Notes under the pieces: model-generated
The model's input: the letters and a program-made list of their open reading frames with translations, nothing else
What the model was told of the DNA's origin: nothing
Databases searched by the model: none
Assembly: GCF_003268775.1 (NCBI RefSeq)
Contig: NZ_QLSU01000004.1
Coordinates: 186,001-250,000 of the forward strand
Length of the DNA: 64,000 nt
Source: Paraburkholderia unamae
GTDB lineage: Bacteria > Pseudomonadota > Gammaproteobacteria > Burkholderiales > Burkholderiaceae
Reading direction: 5' to 3'
Position numbers and translations under genes: made by a program
Part shown: positions 59,769-64,000 of the stretch, one piece after another
How the letters are laid out: each line of letters begins with the position of its first letter
Position numbering within the stretch: position 1 is the first letter of the stretch

Positions 59769-62700
59769 ATGAACATATCGAAATTCTTCATCGACCGGCC
59801 GATCTTCGCGGGCGTGCTGTCCGTGCTGATCCTGCTGGCCGGCGTGATCGCGCTGTTCCAGTTGCCGATCTCCGAGTACCCCGAAGTCGTGCCGCCTTCG
59901 GTGGTCGTGCACGCGCAGTATCCGGGTGCGAATCCCAAGGTGATCGCCGAAGCGGTGGCCGCGCCGCTCGAAGAGCAGATCAACGGCGTGGAGAACATGC
60001 TGTACATGCAGTCGCAGGCCAATAGCGACGGCAATCTCACGCTCACGGTCACGTTCCGCCTCGGCACCGATCCGGACAAGGCCACGCAGCTCGTGCAGAA
60101 CCGCGTGAACCAGGCGCTGCCGCGCCTGCCGGAAGACGTGCAGCGCCTGGGCATCACGACCATCAAGAGCTCGCCCACGCTCACGATGGTGGTGCACTTG
60201 ATCTCGCCGAACAACCAGTACGACATGACGTACCTGCGCAACTACGCGCTGCTCAACGTGAAGGATCGTCTTTCGAATATCCAGGGCGTGGGCGAGGTGC
60301 AACTGTGGGGTTCGGGCGACTATGCCATGCGTATCTGGCTCGATCCGCAGAAGGTGGCGCAGCGCGATCTCACCGCCAACGACGTGGTCAATGCGATTCG
60401 CGAGCAGAACGTGCAGGTGGCGGCCGGTGTGATCGGCGCGTCGCCCAGCGTGCCGGGCACGCCGTTCCAGCTCAACGTGAACGCGCGCGGCCGTCTGCGT
60501 ACCGAAAGCGAGTTCGGCAACATCATCATCAAGACGAACCCCGATGGCGGCGTGACGTATCTGCGCGACATCGCGCGCATCGAGCTCGCGGCTTCGGAAT
60601 ACGGCCTGCGCTCGCTCCTGGACAACAAGCCCGCCGTGGCGCTCGCCATCAACCAGGCGCCGGGCGCGAACTCGCTCGCGATTTCCGACCAGGTGCGCGC
60701 GGCGATGAAGGACCTCAAGCAGGACATGCCGGCGGGCGTGGACTACCGCATCGTCTACGACCCCACGCAGTTCGTGCGCTCCAGTATCGAGGCCGTCGTG
60801 CATACGCTGCTGGAAGCCATCGCGCTCGTGGTGATCGTGGTGATCGTGTTCCTGCAAACGTGGCGCGCCTCGATCATTCCCTTGATCGCGGTGCCGGTGT
60901 CGATCGTCGGGACGTTCTCGCTCTTGCTTGCGTTCGGTTTCTCGATCAACGCGCTATCGCTGTTCGGCATGGTGCTCGCCATCGGCATCGTGGTGGACGA
61001 CGCGATCGTGGTGGTGGAGAACGTGGAGCGCAATATCGAAAGCGGGTTATCCGCGCGCGACGCGACTTATAAGGCGATGCAGGAGGTGAGCGGGCCGATT
61101 ATCGCCATTGCGCTCACGCTCGTGGCCGTGTTCGTGCCGCTCGCGTTCATGAGCGGTCTCACGGGCCAGTTCTACAAGCAGTTCGCCATGACCATCGCCA
61201 TTTCCACGGTGATCTCGGCGTTCAACTCGCTCACGCTTTCGCCCGCGCTTTCGGCGCTGCTGCTGCGCGGCCACGGTGCGAAGGAAGACTGGCTCACGCG
61301 CGTGATGAACCGCGTGCTCGGCGGCTTCTTCCGGCGCTTTAACCAGGTGTTCCATCGCGGCTCGGAAAGCTATGGCCGCGGCGTGAACGGCGTGCTGCGC
61401 CACAAGGGCGCGATGCTCGCGGTGTATGTGGTGCTGATCGGCGCGACGGTACTGATGGCGCGCCTGGTGCCGGGCGGCTTCGTGCCCGCGCAGGACAAGG
61501 AGTATCTGATCGCGTTCGCGCAACTGCCCAACGGCGCTTCGCTCGACCGTACCGAAAACGTGATTCGCGACATGAGCGCCATTGCGCTCAAGCAGCCCGG
61601 CGTGGAAAGCGCCGTGGCGTTCCCGGGCCTTTCGGTGAACGGCTTCACCAACAGTTCGAGCGCGGGCATCGTGTTCGTCACGCTCAAGCCGTTCAAGGAC
61701 CGTAAGGGCAAGGCGCTTTCGGCCGGCGCGATCGCGGGTGCGCTGAACCAGCAGTACGCGGGCATCAAGGACTCGTTCGTCGCCGTGTTCCCGCCGCCGC
61801 CGGTGCTCGGCCTCGGCACGCTCGGCGGTTTCAAGCTGCAACTGGAGGATCATGGCGCACTGGGTTATGAGGCGCTCAACCGCGCAACGCAGGACTTCGT
61901 CAAGCGCGCGTCGCAAACGCCGGAGCTGGGCCCGACGTTCACGAACTATCAGATCAACGTTCCGCAACTGAATGTCGATCTCGACCGCACGAAGGCCAAG
62001 CAGCTTGGCGTGCCGGTCACGGATGTGTTCGACACGATGCAGATTTATCTCGGCTCGCTCTACGTGAACGACTTCAACCGCTTCGGGCGCGTGTACCAGG
62101 TGCGCGTGCAGGCCGATGCGCCGTTCCGCCAGAAGGCCGACGACATTCTGCAACTGAAGACGCGCAACGCCGCGGGCGAAATGGTGCCGCTCTCGTCGCT
62201 CGTCACGGTCACGCCCACGTACGGCCCCGAAATGGTGGTGCGCTACAACGGCTACACCGCGGCCGACATCAACGGCGGCCCGGCGCCCGGTTACTCGTCG
62301 GGTCAGGCGCAGGCGGCGGCCGAGCGCATCGCGGCCGAAGTGCTGCCGCGCGGCGTGAAGTTCGAATGGACCGACCTCACGTACCAGCAGGTGCTGGCGG
62401 GCAATGCGGGCGTGTGGGTGTTCCCGATCAGCGTGCTGCTCGTGTTCCTCGTGCTCGCCGCACTGTACGAGAGCTTGACGCTGCCGCTCGCGGTGATCCT
62501 GATCGTGCCGATGAGCGTGTTGTGCGCGCTGACCGGTGTGTGGCTCACGCAGGGCGACAACAACATCTTCACGCAGATCGGCCTGATGGTGCTCGTGGGC
62601 CTCGCTTCGAAGAACGCCATTCTGATCGTGGAGTTCGCGCGTGAGCTGGAGCACGACGGCCACACGCCGCTTTCCGCCGCCATCGAGGCAAGCCGCCTGC

Positions 62701-62954
62701 GTTTGCGCCCGATCCTGATGACGTCCATCGCGTTCATCATGGGCGTGGTGCCGCTCGTGATCTCCAGCGGCGCAGGTTCGGAAATGCGTCATGCCATGGG
62801 CGTGGCCGTGTTCTTCGGCATGCTGGGCGTGACCGCCTTCGGCCTGTTGCTCACGCCGGTGTTCTATGTGGTGCTGCGCACGCTCGCGGGCGGCAAGATT
62901 CATGTGGCGCAGAAGGACAATGCGCACAAGCCGCAGTCGATGGTGGACGCCTGA
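59769..62954 (+). CDS. bpeF: RND multidrug efflux pump, MexF/BpeF type
   Basis: A 1061-residue inner-membrane HAE1 pump. It begins MNISKFFIDRPIFAGVLSVLILLAGVIALFQLPISEYPEVVPPSV. The proton-relay aspartates are D410 and D411 (GIVVDDAIVVVENVERN). The second half repeats the layout, with QIGLMVLVGLASKNAILIVEFA. Family members export chloramphenicol, fluoroquinolones and trimethoprim. It follows the adaptor by about 90 bases and precedes the outer-membrane factor by 23. The antisense reading of 626 codons is a shadow. Confidence 0.96.
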   Translation: MNISKFFIDRPIFAGVLSVLILLAGVIALFQLPISEYPEVVPPSVVVHAQYPGANPKVIAEAVAAPLEEQINGVENMLYMQSQANSDGNLTLTVTFRLGTDPDKATQLVQNRVNQALPRLPEDVQRLGITTIKSSPTLTMVVHLISPNNQYDMTYLRNYALLNVKDRLSNIQGVGEVQLWGSGDYAMRIWLDPQKVAQRDLTANDVVNAIREQNVQVAAGVIGASPSVPGTPFQLNVNARGRLRTESEFGNIIIKTNPDGGVTYLRDIARIELAASEYGLRSLLDNKPAVALAINQAPGANSLAISDQVRAAMKDLKQDMPAGVDYRIVYDPTQFVRSSIEAVVHTLLEAIALVVIVVIVFLQTWRASIIPLIAVPVSIVGTFSLLLAFGFSINALSLFGMVLAIGIVVDDAIVVVENVERNIESGLSARDATYKAMQEVSGPIIAIALTLVAVFVPLAFMSGLTGQFYKQFAMTIAISTVISAFNSLTLSPALSALLLRGHGAKEDWLTRVMNRVLGGFFRRFNQVFHRGSESYGRGVNGVLRHKGAMLAVYVVLIGATVLMARLVPGGFVPAQDKEYLIAFAQLPNGASLDRTENVIRDMSAIALKQPGVESAVAFPGLSVNGFTNSSSAGIVFVTLKPFKDRKGKALSAGAIAGALNQQYAGIKDSFVAVFPPPPVLGLGTLGGFKLQLEDHGALGYEALNRATQDFVKRASQTPELGPTFTNYQINVPQLNVDLDRTKAKQLGVPVTDVFDTMQIYLGSLYVNDFNRFGRVYQVRVQADAPFRQKADDILQLKTRNAAGEMVPLSSLVTVTPTYGPEMVVRYNGYTAADINGGPAPGYSSGQAQAAAERIAAEVLPRGVKFEWTDLTYQQVLAGNAGVWVFPISVLLVFLVLAALYESLTLPLAVILIVPMSVLCALTGVWLTQGDNNIFTQIGLMVLVGLASKNAILIVEFARELEHDGHTPLSAAIEASRLRLRPILMTSIAFIMGVVPLVISSGAGSEMRHAMGVAVFFGMLGVTAFGLLLTPVFYVVLRTLAGGKIHVAQKDNAHKPQSMVDA

Positions 62955-62977
62955 GGCGCCAAGGGAGAATGATTAAT

Positions 62978-64000
62978 ATGACTAACGAATCCATCTTGCG
63001 CCAGAGCGCGAGCGAGACGCCGGGAGGCTGGCGTCTCGCACGGATCGCGGCGAGCGTGGCGCTGTTCGCGTGGCTTGCAGCGTGCTCGGTCGAGCCGACC
63101 TACAAGGCGCCCGACGCGGGCGTGCCCGCCGCGTACAAGGAAACGCCGCAGCAGACGCAGAGCGCGAACCCGCACGACGTGGGCACGTGGACGCCCGCGC
63201 AGCCCGCCGACGACGCCCATCGCGGCGAATGGTGGACGGTGTTCGGCGATCCGACGCTCGACAAGCTCGAGCAGCAGGCCTTCGACGCGAACCAGGACCT
63301 CAAGGCGGCAGCCGCGCGCGTGCAGCAGGCGCGCGCCGTGACCCAGGCTGCGCGCGCCTCGTGGTTCCCGTCGATCGACGCGGGCTTCGGCCCGACCTAC
63401 GAGCGCGCCTCGCCGGCTTCGCAGTATCAGCCGCAGAACTACAACGTGCCCGCGCAAACGCTGTGGCGCGCGCAGGCCACGGCGAGCTACGAGGTCGATC
63501 TGTTCGGCCGCGTGAGTTCGAACGTGCACGCCACGCAGGCAGATGCGCAGCAGAGCGAAGCGCTGTTCCGTTCGGTGCAACTCGCCTTGCAGGCCGATGT
63601 CGCGCAGAACTACTTCCAGTTGCGCCAGTTCGACTCCGACGTCGATCTGTACCGCCGCACGGTGACGCTGCGCGCAGACGCGCTCAAGCTCGTCGAGCGG
63701 CGTTTCAAGGAGGGCGACATCAGCGCGCTCGACGTCGCGCAGGCGCGCAATGAACTGGCGAGCGCGCGCGCCGACGCCGTAGGCGTCGCACGCCAGCGCG
63801 CGGCCTCGGAGCACAGTCTCGCGATCCTGCTGGGCAAGGCGCCCGCCGACTTCACGTTCCCGGAAACGCCGCTTGCGCCGGTGCTCGTGCAGGTGCCGCC
63901 GGGCCTGCCTTCCACGCTGCTGGAGCGCCGCCCCGACATTGCCGCCGCCGAGCGCGCGATGGCGGCCGCGAACGCGCGCGTGGGCCTTGCGAAGTCGGCG
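62978..64000 (+). CDS. oprC: Outer-membrane efflux lipoprotein, NodT/OprC type (truncated by window end)
   Basis: The first 341 codons of an outer-membrane factor; the gene runs off the window. The lipobox AWLAAC places the lipidated Cys at C36. The chain continues SVEPTYKAPDAGVP...WWTVFGDPTLDKLEQQAFDANQDLKAAAARVQQARA, the NodT family start, and GLPSTLLERRPDIAAAERAMAAANARVGLAKS near the cut. It pairs with the adaptor and pump. The ATG at 62978 fits GGGAG better than one three codons upstream. Confidence 0.9.
   Translation, partial: MTNESILRQSASETPGGWRLARIAASVALFAWLAACSVEPTYKAPDAGVPAAYKETPQQTQSANPHDVGTWTPAQPADDAHRGEWWTVFGDPTLDKLEQQAFDANQDLKAAAARVQQARAVTQAARASWFPSIDAGFGPTYERASPASQYQPQNYNVPAQTLWRAQATASYEVDLFGRVSSNVHATQADAQQSEALFRSVQLALQADVAQNYFQLRQFDSDVDLYRRTVTLRADALKLVERRFKEGDISALDVAQARNELASARADAVGVARQRAASEHSLAILLGKAPADFTFPETPLAPVLVQVPPGLPSTLLERRPDIAAAERAMAAANARVGLAKSA

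Noticed and set aside
61047..62927. 626-codon ORF antisense to the RND pump
   Set aside because: Low-complexity Arg/His-rich reading opposite a well-conserved pump gene.
1..64000. tRNA genes, rRNA genes, insertion sequences, prophage or genomic-island borders
   Set aside because: None seen; codon use and composition are even, and gene content is housekeeping or metabolic.

Overview
The window is GC-rich chromosomal DNA from a member of Burkholderia sensu lato, probably Paraburkholderia or a close relative. The evidence is gene content: two DUF4148 secreted proteins, a DUF2968 protein, a Burkholderia-type trimeric porin, a regulator/llpE/RND efflux locus with the same order as ceo/bpeEF-oprC, and a C-P lyase cluster containing the TIGR03223/DUF1045 protein. 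Coding density is high. I saw no tRNA, rRNA, insertion sequence, prophage or CRISPR array.

Layout. 0.1-9.4 kb: LysE-type exporter, GltS glutamate symporter, DUF2252 protein, a LysR regulator, an amino-acid-type solute-binding protein, an SDR oxidoreductase, then a run of small + strand genes (oxidoreductase-like, SIR2 deacylase, PPOX flavoprotein, DUF938 methyltransferase). 9.5-20.5 kb: 6-phosphogluconate dehydrogenase; a DUF4148 protein followed by an unusual TTGCAG-rich non-coding stretch; a DUF2968 coiled-coil protein; an NlpD-like LysM/LytM lipoprotein; threonine aldolase; an MFS exporter; glycogen phosphorylase; DUF6232 protein. 20.6-24.4 kb: porin, M14-type desuccinylase-like enzyme, lysine/arginine/ornithine-type binding protein.

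24.8-33.2 kb is a C-P lyase locus: phnGHIJKLM on the - strand, divergent from phnF-DUF1045-phnN on the + strand, with a perfect 18-bp palindrome between them. The matching phnCDE transporter lies about 16 kb away (48.7-51.4 kb) and carries the same 10-bp palindromic core plus a PhoB-box-like sequence. Between the two are LysR and IclR (PcaR-like) regulators, cyoABCD (cytochrome bo3 oxidase), pcaF with a strong promoter and PcaR-like operators, small exported proteins, and a gabT-gabD operon divergent from its MocR/GabR-type regulator.

51.7-55.6 kb: an M14 peptidase overlapping an alpha/beta hydrolase, then selD overlapping a CDF transporter. 55.6-56.1 kb: a second DUF4148 gene followed by a 24-codon ORF with a good ribosome binding site. 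56.2-64 kb: a LysR regulator divergent from an llpE-like hydrolase, RND adaptor, RND pump and an outer-membrane factor cut off by the window end.

Most of this is ordinary. The points most worth a second look are the shared operators that join separated phosphonate genes, the 2H phosphoesterase-like DUF1045 protein as a possible PhnP substitute, the strand-biased TTGCAG array, the GabR- and PcaR-type operator candidates, the LlpE homologue with Asp in place of its nucleophilic Ser, and the small ORF after the second DUF4148 gene.
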